Source of the DNA: Aquisalimonas sp.
GTDB lineage: Bacteria; Pseudomonadota; Gammaproteobacteria; Nitrococcales; Aquisalimonadaceae
Assembly (NCBI RefSeq): GCF_007120195.1
Contig: NZ_SKOG01000160.1
Coordinates: forward strand, 1-38,311
Length of the DNA stretch: 38,311 bases
Direction: 5' to 3'
Within the stretch, counting starts at the first letter, position 1, and every line of letters starts with the position of its first letter. The position numbers and the translations under genes were made by a program. The notes under the pieces are model-generated. The model had not been told where the DNA came from and did no database searches. It was given only the letters and a program-made list of their open reading frames with translations. Positions 8,587 through 16,239 of this stretch are shown here, piece after piece.

Positions 8587-8962
8587 TGACCGCACCTCGG
8601 GTAGCTGATGTGCTCCCATTCAGGTGAACAAAATCCAGGATTTGTTCGTCTGGGGCGGACTTGCTGCCAGCAAAACCGGCCGCTCATCAGCTCCGAACCG
8701 ATGACGCTGTCGGGTCGAACTTGGCCGGACGATGCCTTCAACGGTGTGTTCCTCCTGCATGTCTACGCAGCGTATCGCTGCAAGGCTTGCCTTACGAGTG
8801 AGCGGAGGTCAGTCGTCCTTGCCTTGAGGGTGCCTATCGCTGCACTCGGCATGGGGAAACCGAAACCGTTCGAATTACTTGCCCTGTCGGATAGGTGTTG
8901 CCTAAGCGTCACGGGTAAGTGTTCGCGATTCGCACGCGAGACAATCAGCAATGGAGACCGCC
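8587..8962. other. Upstream region of the antitoxin and hydrolase remnants
   Basis: About 375 bases that hold the divergent leader sequences of two broken genes. A leftward open frame beginning with TTG at 8741 has an AGGAGG before it but no recognisable product. No clear promoter hexamers. Confidence 0.35.
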
Positions 8963-9091
8963 ATGAGCGACCAATTCCAGTACAAGCGTTTAAACCGCGA
9001 TGACGCCGCCCTATTGCTCGTCGATCACCAGTCGGGACTGAGCTCGCTGGTGCAGGACTTCTCGCCCGGTGAGTTCAAGAACAACGTCCTC
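8963..9091 (+). pseudogene. Isochorismatase-family hydrolase (YcaC-like), first 43 codons only
   Basis: ATG at 8963 with GGAG upstream, then KRLNRDDAALLLVDHQSGL, LVQDFSPGEFKNNVL, which is the conserved N-terminus of YcaC-like cysteine hydrolases, including the first catalytic Asp in LLVDHQ. Homology stops sharply after codon 43 (about 9091). The following bases are the reverse complement of a LysR gene tail. The catalytic Lys and Cys, about 100 residues further on in the family, are gone. Confidence 0.8.
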
Positions 9092-9645
9092 GGCTCCGAC
9101 GGCTCACCACCTTGGTGTTCCACCAATCCCGGACTCGCGAGCAGGCATTGGCACCGGTCGGCCTACACGCGCATGACGAGGTCGCTGTCCGCCAGCGGCG
9201 GCGGGCGCACGCGGATTGCCACATCGATGCCTTCCCCGACCACATCCACCCGGCGATTGGTGGCGTCCAGCATGACGTTGACCAGTGGATACTGCGCCAT
9301 GAAGTCGGCCAGAATGTCACCGACGTACGACTGCAGCAGCGCCACAGGGCAACTCACCCGAACGGTGCTCTGGGGCTCGGAGCGGCTGGTCTCCACAGCT
9401 TCTTCGGCGGCCTCGGCCTCTACCAGCATGGCCTTGCAGTGCCGGTAGTAGGTTTCGCCGATGGGGGTAACCGTGAACCGGCGGGTTGTCCGGTGGATCA
9501 GGCGAATGCCGAGGCGTTCTTCCAGCAGGGCGATGCGGCGGCTGAGGCGCGACTTGGGCATTCCCAGAGCGCGGCCGGCGGGAGCAAAGCCGCCTTGATC
9601 AACCACCTGGACGAAGAAGTAGAGATCATTGAGGTCGTACGTCAC
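9092..9645 (-). pseudogene. LysR-type transcriptional regulator, nonsense mutation and C-terminal deletion
   Basis: GTG start at 9645 with AGGA nine bases upstream. The N-terminal winged helix-turn-helix is intact (LYFFVQVVDQGGFAPAGRAL, RLSRRIALLEERLGIRLIHR) and is followed by the start of the effector domain. An in-frame TAG at 9163-9165 replaces what should be a Leu codon after DSDLVMRV; the frame then goes on sensibly (ADRCQCLLASPGLVEHQ) to about 9092, where it meets the isochorismatase fragment. Residues beyond about 184, most of the second effector subdomain, are lost. It is divergent from pirin, the order seen for yhaJ/yhaK in E. coli, so it was probably the pirin regulator. A 160-residue product with a DNA-binding domain may still be made. 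Confidence 0.85.
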
Positions 9646-9755
9646 GCCATCGTTCCTTTTGGTGAACGCTCCGGTGCAATTATAGGGACTACTGGCGTGA
9701 TTGTCCTGCCTGTATCCTACTGTGCCATGTTTGGATCAACACGCAGGAGGTTCTC

Positions 9756-10625
9756 ATGAAGGCCATTCGCAGTGTCCACGCCGCGCCTCGCCACCACTGG
9801 GTGGGCAACGGATTTCCCGTGCGGTCACTGTTCTCTTACGACAACCACGGCCGGGAGCTCGACCCCTTTCTGCTCCTGGACTATGCCGGCCCGGTGACGT
9901 TCGAGCCGGCCGGGCACCGCCGTGGCGTGAGCGAGCACCCGCACAAGGGTTTCGAGACGGTGACCATCGTCTACCAGGGTGAGGTGGAACATCGGGACTC
10001 CACCGGCGAGGGTGGCGTCATTAATCCCGGCGACGTGCAGTGGATGACCGCAGGCGCCGGCATTCTCCACGAGGAGTTCCACTCCGAGGAGTTCACCCGT
10101 ACTGGTGGCCCCCTCCAGATGGTCCAGCTCTGGGTGAACCTGCCTGCCCGCGCCAAGGAGACAGATCCGGGCTACCAGGCCATCCGGGCAGCAGACATCC
10201 CCAGAGTGCCGCTGGCAAACGATGCAGGCGTGGTGCGGGTGATTGCGGGAGATCTCCAAGGGCATGCGGGACCCGCCCGAACCCACACGCCCATGCAGGT
10301 ATGGGACGTGAGGCTCAACCGCGACGGCCAGACGGCATTGAGCCTGCCGGAGGGCTGGCCCGCCGCCGCAGTGGTGCTTGAGGGAACGGTTCAGGTGAAT
10401 AACACGACCATTGCCCGCGAGGCGGATCTGGTCATTCTCGATCGCGTCGGCAGCAGCGCATCGCTCGAGGCGAATAACGACGCCAGGGTGCTGGTACTTA
10501 GCGGTGAGCCGATCGGAGAACCGGTTGCCGGTTATGGCCCGTTCGTCATGAACCACCAGCACGAGATTGACCGCGCACTGGCTGACTTTCGGCGCGGCCG
10601 GCTACCCGTCAACACCGCCTCGTAG
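9756..10625 (+). CDS. Pirin family protein (YhaK/quercetinase-like bicupin)
   Basis: 289 residues, AGGAGG seven bases before the ATG. The cupin metal site is present: His61 and His63 in SEHPHKGFETVT, and His105 with Glu107 in AGAGILHEEFHS, matching the Fe ligands of pirins. The C-terminal cupin domain follows. Bacterial pirins are cytoplasmic redox or electrophile-responsive proteins, some with quercetin dioxygenase activity; the substrate here is unknown. The gene is divergent from a LysR regulator (now broken), with about 110 bases between them, so control by that regulator is inferred and may be lost. A strong terminator follows. Confidence 0.93.
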   Translation: MKAIRSVHAAPRHHWVGNGFPVRSLFSYDNHGRELDPFLLLDYAGPVTFEPAGHRRGVSEHPHKGFETVTIVYQGEVEHRDSTGEGGVINPGDVQWMTAGAGILHEEFHSEEFTRTGGPLQMVQLWVNLPARAKETDPGYQAIRAADIPRVPLANDAGVVRVIAGDLQGHAGPARTHTPMQVWDVRLNRDGQTALSLPEGWPAAAVVLEGTVQVNNTTIAREADLVILDRVGSSASLEANNDARVLVLSGEPIGEPVAGYGPFVMNHQHEIDRALADFRRGRLPVNTAS

Positions 10626-10631
10626 CCCCGT

Positions 10632-10664
10632 CCAGCCCCAACCCATGACCGCGGTTGGGGCTGG
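10632..10664 (+). terminator. Rho-independent terminator of pirin
   Basis: Perfect 12-bp stem CCAGCCCCAACC/GGTTGGGGCTGG around a nine-base loop, six bases after the pirin stop, then CTCTTGTC. Confidence 0.75.
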
Positions 10665-10701
10665 CTCTTGTCGGTGGCGATCCAGCGTCGCGCAATGCGG
10701 A

Positions 10702-10931
10702 GTGTTCGTCAGCCCGGGCCAGCGTGACTTGGTGCATCGGGTGATGGGTTCCGGACCGGGCCATGCAGCGCCGCTGTTCGAGCACCACGGCCGCGCTCGC
10801 CTGATGATGCTCGGTGGAGCACGCTGGGCGGACCGCGATACATCTGGTGGAACTTCGTTGCCTCGTCCAGAGGGTGCATTGAAGAAGCCAAGCGGCAGTG
10901 GCGCGCTCAGAACCGGGGCGCCGGACTGTTC
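10702..10931 (+). pseudogene. C-terminal remnant of a second pirin
   Basis: One frame reads VFVSPG then ARLMMLGGA up to about 10820, and a frame shifted by one base continues GGPRYIWWNFVASSRGCIEEAK and QWRAQNRGAGLF. The run RYIWWNFVSS-x-x-x-IEQAK-x-W is the hallmark C-terminus of many pirins; the intact pirin just upstream does not have it, so this is a different paralogue, not a duplication of the same gene. No N-terminal half is present. The stretch 10932-11123 holds nothing recognisable. Confidence 0.7.
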
Positions 10932-11123
10932 GATTCCCCCCCGGGGATTGTGCGGAGCATATCCCCTTGCCTGATTAGTTGGGATCCACCCACTTCAATT
11001 GCGGCTGCCCCTGAACCCAATAAATTCACGAGCGAGGTATGTCAAGAACAATACGGTACCGTAACCCCGCCTACATTAGAGTGTCTTGCGGATCGTGACG
11101 AAAAATAGGGGCGCTACATCACG

Positions 11124-11362
11124 GGTGAAACGCCATCGGTGTTCCTGCCGTCGCTCAATGCCTCCGTGCGTAAGGGGAACGCGGGCGGAGAGTCTCAGCG
11201 GCGATTCCGGCTTCCTACTCTTGCGCGAAGTCCTGGATGGCACGGCCGTTATTGAACGTCTCCCCAGGCGCCTCTAGGGCCTGAGGTGTCGGGAGCATGT
11301 GGTGAAAACTCGCTCCTCTGAGCGGCTGCACGCAGCCTTTGTCATGATCGTCCAGGGCCGAT
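11124..11362 (+). mobile_element. IS1380-family transposase fragment, left copy
   Basis: Translated in pieces it gives VFLPSLNASVR, then in another frame AESLSGDSGFLLLREVLDG and ERLPRRL, stop, RCREHVV and FVMIVQG. The SGD-x-G-LLLRE block is the conserved N-terminus of IS1380-type DDE transposases. The DNA lines up base for base with the start of the right copy at 12447, in the same orientation. It has a frameshift and an in-frame TAG at 11275-11277. The interval 11363-11484 shows nothing else. Confidence 0.7.
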
Positions 11363-11484
11363 AAAGGGGCCGCGGGTTGCCGAGACTCTGTGTGTTGATC
11401 AGATGCTAGCGGCTTTACCTGTAGCTGTTGTCACGGCCATCTCCCGCAAGCCACCATTAGCGCGGGTCATCATCACCGCCCCGC

Positions 11485-12330
11485 TCATTCGTCCTCTGGG
11501 GTAATGAAACCATACTCAGCCAGCACCTCCCGCCCGGATTCACTGAGCACGAAGTCGTAAAACGCCTGCGCCGTTTCCCCAGCGCCTCTCACCAGCGCCA
11601 TTCGCTGACGCAGCGGCTCATGCGTGTCCTCAGGCAGCAGCGCCCAGTCCGACCGGCGATCCAGTTCCGGCGCCAGCGCAAGTGACCACGCCACGATGCC
11701 GCCATCCACCTCCGCGGTCAGGGCCAACCGGGCCGCCGAGGAGACGTTCTCGCCGAGCACCAGATGTGGCTCGATGACCTCCCACAATCCAGCGGACTGC
11801 AGGGCCTGCTTCGCCGCCACGCCGTAAGGCGCATGCTCCGGGTTGGCGATGGCGAATCGACCGATCTCACCTGCTTCCAACGCCTCGGCCAACCCGGCGA
11901 GACCGGCGTCAGGGTCAAGAGCGCTCCCCTTGTTGGTCATCAGGACTACACGGCCGATCGCATACAGGTCACCGCCATCCTCCAAATGCCCAGACTGGTG
12001 AAGTGCCTCCACGTAGGCCTCATCTGCGGACATGTAGAGCTCAAAAGGGGCATGCTCGGCGATCTGTCGCCGGAAATTGCCCGATGAGCCGAAGTTCAGC
12101 CGTACCCGCAGCCCGGTTTCGGCGGTGAACCGCTCTGCCAGGTCGTCAATGGCGAACTGCAGGTCAGACGCGGCGGCGACTATGGGGGGGCGTTCGGCCA
12201 GGGCCGGTGCTGTCGCGCCAGAGAGTAAACCCGCGAGCAGCGCTAAACCGGCACAGTGAACGAGGCCATGGCGACGGGTATCCCTGCGACTCGCGTTGGC
12301 CCATACGATGACCCGTCTAACCCATGACAT
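11485..12330 (-). CDS. modA: Molybdate ABC transporter substrate-binding protein, ModA
   Basis: 281-residue precursor. The signal peptide has an extended N-region with several Arg (ASRRDTRRHG) and the core LALLAGLLSGATAPALA, cleaved after ALA. The mature protein shows ModA-type ligand segments: AASDLQFAIDDL, NFGSSGNFRRQIAEHAPFEL and ANPEHAPYGVAAKQAL, the last being a signature of the family. ATG 12330 is preferred because GGGAG lies seven bases before it; frames upstream to 12390 have no ribosome site. No modB or modC follows; both flanks are IS1380-family fragments, so this is an orphan binding protein that would need a transporter encoded elsewhere. Tungstate binding is equally possible. 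Confidence 0.9.
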   Translation of the reverse strand: MSWVRRVIVWANASRRDTRRHGLVHCAGLALLAGLLSGATAPALAERPPIVAAASDLQFAIDDLAERFTAETGLRVRLNFGSSGNFRRQIAEHAPFELYMSADEAYVEALHQSGHLEDGGDLYAIGRVVLMTNKGSALDPDAGLAGLAEALEAGEIGRFAIANPEHAPYGVAAKQALQSAGLWEVIEPHLVLGENVSSAARLALTAEVDGGIVAWSLALAPELDRRSDWALLPEDTHEPLRQRMALVRGAGETAQAFYDFVLSESGREVLAEYGFITPEDE

Positions 12331-12446
12331 ACTTTGACTCCCGTACGATTTCATGACTGAGGCGGGAAGAGATTGGCGAGGCACAGTCATCCCCTCAAAC
12401 TCGGCGTTGTGCAGACCTCACCCAAGAAGTAGTTCGCCGCACAAGA

Positions 12447-13015
12447 GGTGAGACGCTATCGCTGTTCCAGCCATCGTTCAATGCTTGCGTCCGAGTGGAG
12501 ACGCGAGCCGAGCGTCTCAGTGGTGATGCCGGTTTTCTGCTGCTGCGCCCGGTGCCGGATGACCCCGGATGACACCGGCCTCATCCCCCATCTTGCCGGG
12601 CGAGTCCATGACCCGCGCTGCCGGGAGCGCGTCGTGCATTCCCTCCCAATTGTGCTTCTACATCGTCACCAACCTGCCCGCATCGACCCACAGCGGCGAG
12701 TAGGTACTGGCGCTGTACCGCCGCCGCGGCAAGGCCGAGGGGCACATGGGCGAGTTCAAGGACACCATCGGCACCTCGCTGCCGTGCACCTCGCGGGGCC
12801 GCGCCAGTGTGGCCGAGGTTTTCGCCCCGTCGCAGGCAGGTGCTGCTGTCGCTGCGGCTCATCGCCTAGGAGCTGCTACACGTGTTGCGTGCGCAGATGG
12901 ACGTGGCCACCCGCCCGCGGCCGGAGCCTGCGCCGGCTGCACGTGATTCTGGAGCGCCGCGCCGCAACGCTCTGGCACCAGCTTCTGGGGCGGCGTCACC
13001 GATAGCGACTGACCG
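12447..13015 (+). mobile_element. IS1380-family transposase, internally deleted and frameshifted (right copy)
   Basis: Starts LSLFQPSFNACVRVETRAER, LSGDAGFLLLR in one frame; then RVHDPRCRERVVHSLP; then jumps to the C-terminal domain FYIVTNLPASTHSGE, YRRRGKAEGHMGEFKDTIG, and ends LRRLHVILERRAATLWHQ. The RGKAE-x-H-x-GEFK block carries the conserved Glu of the DDE triad. About 260 central residues, a stop inside and at least two frameshifts show it is dead. Clear inverted-repeat ends were not identified. Confidence 0.8.
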
Positions 13016-13110
13016 CATGACTCTGCCCGGATCAGCGACAAACGCCATCATGGACACGCTGGAATCCCCAGGCGACGGTGGCGCTCGTCTGATTCGTGAA
13101 CAACGGGCCT

Positions 13111-13704
13111 TCAAAGCCGCTTGTGACGCCGCTCACGCCGGGCGCCACACCCGGTTCGGCAGGGTTGAGCCCGTAACCGGTCACTCTGTTCATGCCGACG
13201 CCCGTTATTTGACTGAAAATTCACCAGCCTTCGGTTCCTGCGTTCACCTTTGAAAGGGCCCTTGATAGCGCTGGTGATCCAGCCGCCATAGAAACGTCCA
13301 GACTGAGCTTGGACCTGTTCGCCATCGACATAGCAAGCGTCGACACCTCCAGCATAGAAGGACACTAGCCCGGCGATCGCCGCATGAGACGCGACTGGAT
13401 CATCGTAGGCCCAACAGACAACTGCGATCAGGCCGTTGTCAGAATGCAGGCTCCAGTAACGCGCCGTGCCCTTGAACTCGCAGAATGTTCGCGTAGGACT
13501 CACCTCCAAACGACTCCAATCCACGGATGCTTGCGGCAGGTAGTAACAAGGCGGGTGCGACGTCTCCAGTACACGGTAGCCGCCGGAGGCGTCTGCCAGC
13601 ATCTGGCCATCATGGACCACCTGCAGGCGGGCCACGACGGGTTCAACTCGGGGTGGCCGAGGATACGACCAAACCGATTCCCTAGTTGTGATCGCTTCTG
13701 TCAC
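13111..13704 (-). CDS. DUF427 protein with a frameshifted C-terminus
   Basis: 197 residues from a GTG at 13704. The body is a typical DUF427 domain: SVWSYPRPPRVEPV, RVLETSHPPCYYLP, FCEFKGTARYW and FYGGWITS-IKGPFKG. Family members usually end a few residues later in GT-x-GW. Here that ending (GTEGW and a TGA at 13221-13223) sits one base out of frame, so the present frame runs on for about 37 unrelated, Arg-rich residues. It lies 27 bases after the EgtB-like gene on the same strand and is probably in its operon. Function of DUF427 is unknown. The product may still fold, since the lesion is after the domain. Confidence 0.85.
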   Translation of the reverse strand: MTEAITTRESVWSYPRPPRVEPVVARLQVVHDGQMLADASGGYRVLETSHPPCYYLPQASVDWSRLEVSPTRTFCEFKGTARYWSLHSDNGLIAVVCWAYDDPVASHAAIAGLVSFYAGGVDACYVDGEQVQAQSGRFYGGWITSAIKGPFKGERRNRRLVNFQSNNGRRHEQSDRLRAQPCRTGCGARRERRHKRL

Positions 13705-13731
13705 TGGTGCATGTTCTCCAATCGGACGTCG

Positions 13732-14934
13732 CTACCGATCAAACGCGAGCCGCAGCCCGCCGATGTGATGCCGGACGTGGGGTTGGAAGAAGTTACGAAA
13801 CGCGTGGCGTCTCAATCCAGTATCGGTATAGATGCTACTTCCGCGCAGAACGAAGTGGTGACCGTCAAACCAGGGTGTGGAGTAGCCGTCATAGGGGAAG
13901 GCTCGGAAACCAGGGTAAGGAGCAAGCGTGTTGGAACACCACTCCCACACATTCCCGATGTTCTGCAGGAGCCCCAGGTCAGCGGCTGCTTCCCACTCAA
14001 ATTCGTGCGGCAGCCGGGCACGCGCCCAGGCCGCAAAGGCATCCGCCTCGTAAAAGTTCACCCCGCTAACAGGTGACTCCGCTGCGAGGGCCTTGAATCC
14101 ATGTGCTCCCTTCCATGCGAAACGGCCCACGCGATCCATCTGCCAGGTTGAGGGACAATCGACGCCCGTGGCGCGTAGCCACCTGGCCCCCTCGTGTGAC
14201 CACCACGGCGCTGAGGAGTCGTAGCCGCCTGCGGACATGAACGCGAGCCACTGCGCATTGGTGACGGGCGAACACGCCAACTCACTACCAGCGATAGACA
14301 CTGTGTGCGCCGGGCGCTCATTGTCGTAACCACGCACACCATTGGTTCCAACAGAATAATGGCCCGCAGGCAGCCTGACAAAGGTGCTCGGGACAGGGTC
14401 AGATCGGACTGCCTCCGACAGAGGTAGATCTGCTCTCTCGTGATCACCAACCCGCCTCGCCGCCAGGCAGTAACACATCGTCTCGCGATGCTGGGCGTAG
14501 TGCTGCTCCAGGAAATGCGCCAGATATCCTTCGCGCATCATAGGGTGCTCAGCCATGGGCGCAGGTGGCTCTGCGATGCGTTCTAACGTGCGACGGTGCA
14601 CGGAGTCGAGCCAGCGTCGCAGTGCCTCGCCACTGGGAAGACGGCTGCTACGTTCTTGTTTGAAATTGCGCTCTGGGAAGTAGAGATTATGGAGTTGTTC
14701 ATCAGCCTTACTCCCCAGGATGAATTCTTCGATCCAGAAATGCTCGACCAGGGCACAGTGCCCGAGGTGCCATCCAACTGGACTGAGCTCCGGGTGATAC
14801 TGGGTGCGAAGCTGGGAGTCGTCGAGCTGGCTCACAAGTTCAAGCGCCCACGCATGATGCTGGGCCAACGCTTCGATTGGGTCATAGTGAAGCGGAGCCC
14901 GGTCGGCTTTAGAGTGGGAAAATTCGGACATCAT
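13732..14934 (-). CDS. EgtB-like non-haem iron sulfoxide synthase (DinB plus FGE-sulfatase domains)
   Basis: 400 residues with an N-terminal DinB-like helical domain and a C-terminal formylglycine-generating-enzyme-like domain (from about 180). Iron ligands of EgtB are matched by His59 in WHLGH and His145/His149 in EQHYAQH. The C-terminus carries NVWEWCSN, then FPYDGYSTPWFDG, VLRGSSIYT and FRNFFQP-R. EgtB joins histidine betaine to a thiol through a C-S bond on the way to ergothioneine. No EgtD methyltransferase or EgtC/E is adjacent; the middle segment (LYFPERNFKQERSSR) departs from classical EgtB, so an OvoA- or SenA-like role in another thiohistidine or selenoneine pathway is possible. Start has GGAG nine bases upstream. 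The IS91-type remnant begins only about 20 bases upstream. Confidence 0.85.
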   Translation of the reverse strand: MMSEFSHSKADRAPLHYDPIEALAQHHAWALELVSQLDDSQLRTQYHPELSPVGWHLGHCALVEHFWIEEFILGSKADEQLHNLYFPERNFKQERSSRLPSGEALRRWLDSVHRRTLERIAEPPAPMAEHPMMREGYLAHFLEQHYAQHRETMCYCLAARRVGDHERADLPLSEAVRSDPVPSTFVRLPAGHYSVGTNGVRGYDNERPAHTVSIAGSELACSPVTNAQWLAFMSAGGYDSSAPWWSHEGARWLRATGVDCPSTWQMDRVGRFAWKGAHGFKALAAESPVSGVNFYEADAFAAWARARLPHEFEWEAAADLGLLQNIGNVWEWCSNTLAPYPGFRAFPYDGYSTPWFDGHHFVLRGSSIYTDTGLRRHAFRNFFQPHVRHHIGGLRLAFDR

Positions 14935-14952
14935 GATCCGGCTCCAGGACTG

Positions 14953-15475
14953 CTACGTGATGGGGCGGTACGGTATCCCAACCAGGGTCATCGTCCAGCG
15001 GGCGTCGGGATCGCCCGCAGCGCATGCCGCGGCGTCGATGGCATTGTCCGTCGCGTCTTCGTACCACTGCGGCGGTCCCCGCGCTTGGGCGATACGGGGC
15101 GGCTTGGCGGGTTCGCCGATGGACTCCAGGATGGCGCGCACGGGCATCGCCTCGGTGATGAAGGCGATGATCGGCATCTCGGCCCCGCACACTGAGGGCA
15201 CGTCATGGGAAACGCCTCGTCGATGCGCGCGGGCAGCCTGACCCAGAGGTAGCGGGCGGGAGAGCGCCGGATCGTCTCGGGGGGGAGTCTCCGCTGCCGA
15301 GTCCACCGCCGGATTCGATGCCGGTGCCGGGACCACGGCCTCGGGCGCCAGGGCGGTGACCGCTGGGCGTAGGGGCGAGTTCGGGGCGAGCACGCCGTCG
15401 GACCGATGGCGATGCGGCCTGGGCGGTGGGAGCAGTGCGGCGATGCGGCCGATCAACTCCAGCGGCGAGAGGATG
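14953..15475 (-). mobile_element. IS91-family transposase, C-terminal remnant
   Basis: The minus strand reads LSPLELIGRIAALLPPPRPH, HRSDGVLAPNSPLRPAVTAL in one frame, then a second frame YLWVRLPARIDEAFPMTCPQC and back to the first frame AEMPIIAFITEAMPVRAILES and EPAKPPRIAQARGPPQW. These are the conserved last third of IS91-type (Y2, rolling-circle) transposases, including the CPQC zinc half-site. The catalytic tyrosines, which lie further N-terminal, are missing, and at least two frameshifts are present. Bases 15476-15657 to its right have no clear assignment. Confidence 0.8.
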
Positions 15476-15657
15476 ATCTGACTGAGGGCAGGGGAGGGGA
15501 GGCGCGGCGAGCAACCCAAGACCGAGGGGCCATGCTGAATGGCGCGGTCTGTGCCGAACGAGGCCACCTTGGACCGAAGTTCTTTTTGCGTGAATGGCTT
15601 TCGCCGTGGCCGACATCGAACAGGCCGCGGCGCGCTGGGTTCACCCCGGGGCGCGCA

Positions 15658-15687
15658 GTGACGAGAGCAACGATTTCGGCGTATACT
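15658..15687 (+). promoter_or_regulatory. Promoter of the Xre/RES operon
   Basis: -35 GTGACG at 15658-15663, 18-base spacer, -10 TATACT at 15682-15687 (five of six consensus bases). The only good promoter in front of the antitoxin start. Confidence 0.6.
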
Positions 15688-15705
15688 CGTGTCGGATTTG
15701 ACACG
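15688..15705. promoter_or_regulatory. Palindromic operator of the toxin-antitoxin operon
   Basis: Perfect inverted repeat CGTGTC-N6-GACACG beginning right after the -10 box and ending 15 bases before the antitoxin ATG. An Xre-type antitoxin is expected to bind such a dyad and repress its own promoter; binding here is inferred. Confidence 0.6.
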
Positions 15706-15720
15706 CCCTGGAGAGCTGCG

Positions 15721-16239
15721 ATGACTGTCGCCGAGAAGGTCTCGACCGTACGCCACGCCGGTACGGGTCAGCATGCGAAATGGCTGATCTACTATCTCGG
15801 AGAGAACATCTTCCAGCGGCAGGCGCGGGGCGGCCGGAAGGCATCCCGCGCGATCGTCACCACGGTTTCAGGCACCGAGCTCGCCGGTATCGTGGAGGCC
15901 GGTCTGCCCGTCTCCGCCGCGGAATTCCTGCGCCAGCGCACCCACATGAGTGTGAAGCGCTTCGGGCAGTTCATCCCGCGCAGCACGCTCGAGTCCAAGC
16001 GCAAGAGCGCCGAGCAGACCCTCTCGGCCGAGCAGTCCGACCGAATCATGCGCATCGCCGAGATCTACGCCCGCGCCGCCGAGGTCTTCGGCGACAGCGA
16101 CCGGGCCGAGCGGTGGATGAAGCGGACCAATCCGCAGATGCCCGACGGGCGTACCCCGGAGGAGATGCTGCTCACCTCCTACGGCGCCCGGCATGTCGAC
16201 GATGTGCTCACGCGCCTCGAGCATGGCATCCCCGCGTAA
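15721..16239 (+). CDS. Antitoxin of the Xre/MbcA/ParS family
   Basis: 172 residues, GGAGAG before the ATG. The N-terminal two-thirds contain the Xre-like helical DNA-binding part (LAGIVEAGLPVSAAEFLRQR). The C-terminal 60 residues, with IAEIYARAAEVFGDSDRAER, WMKRTNPQMPDGRTPEEMLL and the final DDVLTRLEHGI, form the DUF2384/ParS toxin-binding domain. Such antitoxins neutralise RES toxins by inserting this C-terminus in the toxin active site. The stop TAA touches the ATG of the toxin gene with no gap, so the two are translated together. Intact and probably functional, although beside an IS91 wreck. Confidence 0.9.
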   Translation: MTVAEKVSTVRHAGTGQHAKWLIYYLGENIFQRQARGGRKASRAIVTTVSGTELAGIVEAGLPVSAAEFLRQRTHMSVKRFGQFIPRSTLESKRKSAEQTLSAEQSDRIMRIAEIYARAAEVFGDSDRAERWMKRTNPQMPDGRTPEEMLLTSYGARHVDDVLTRLEHGIPA

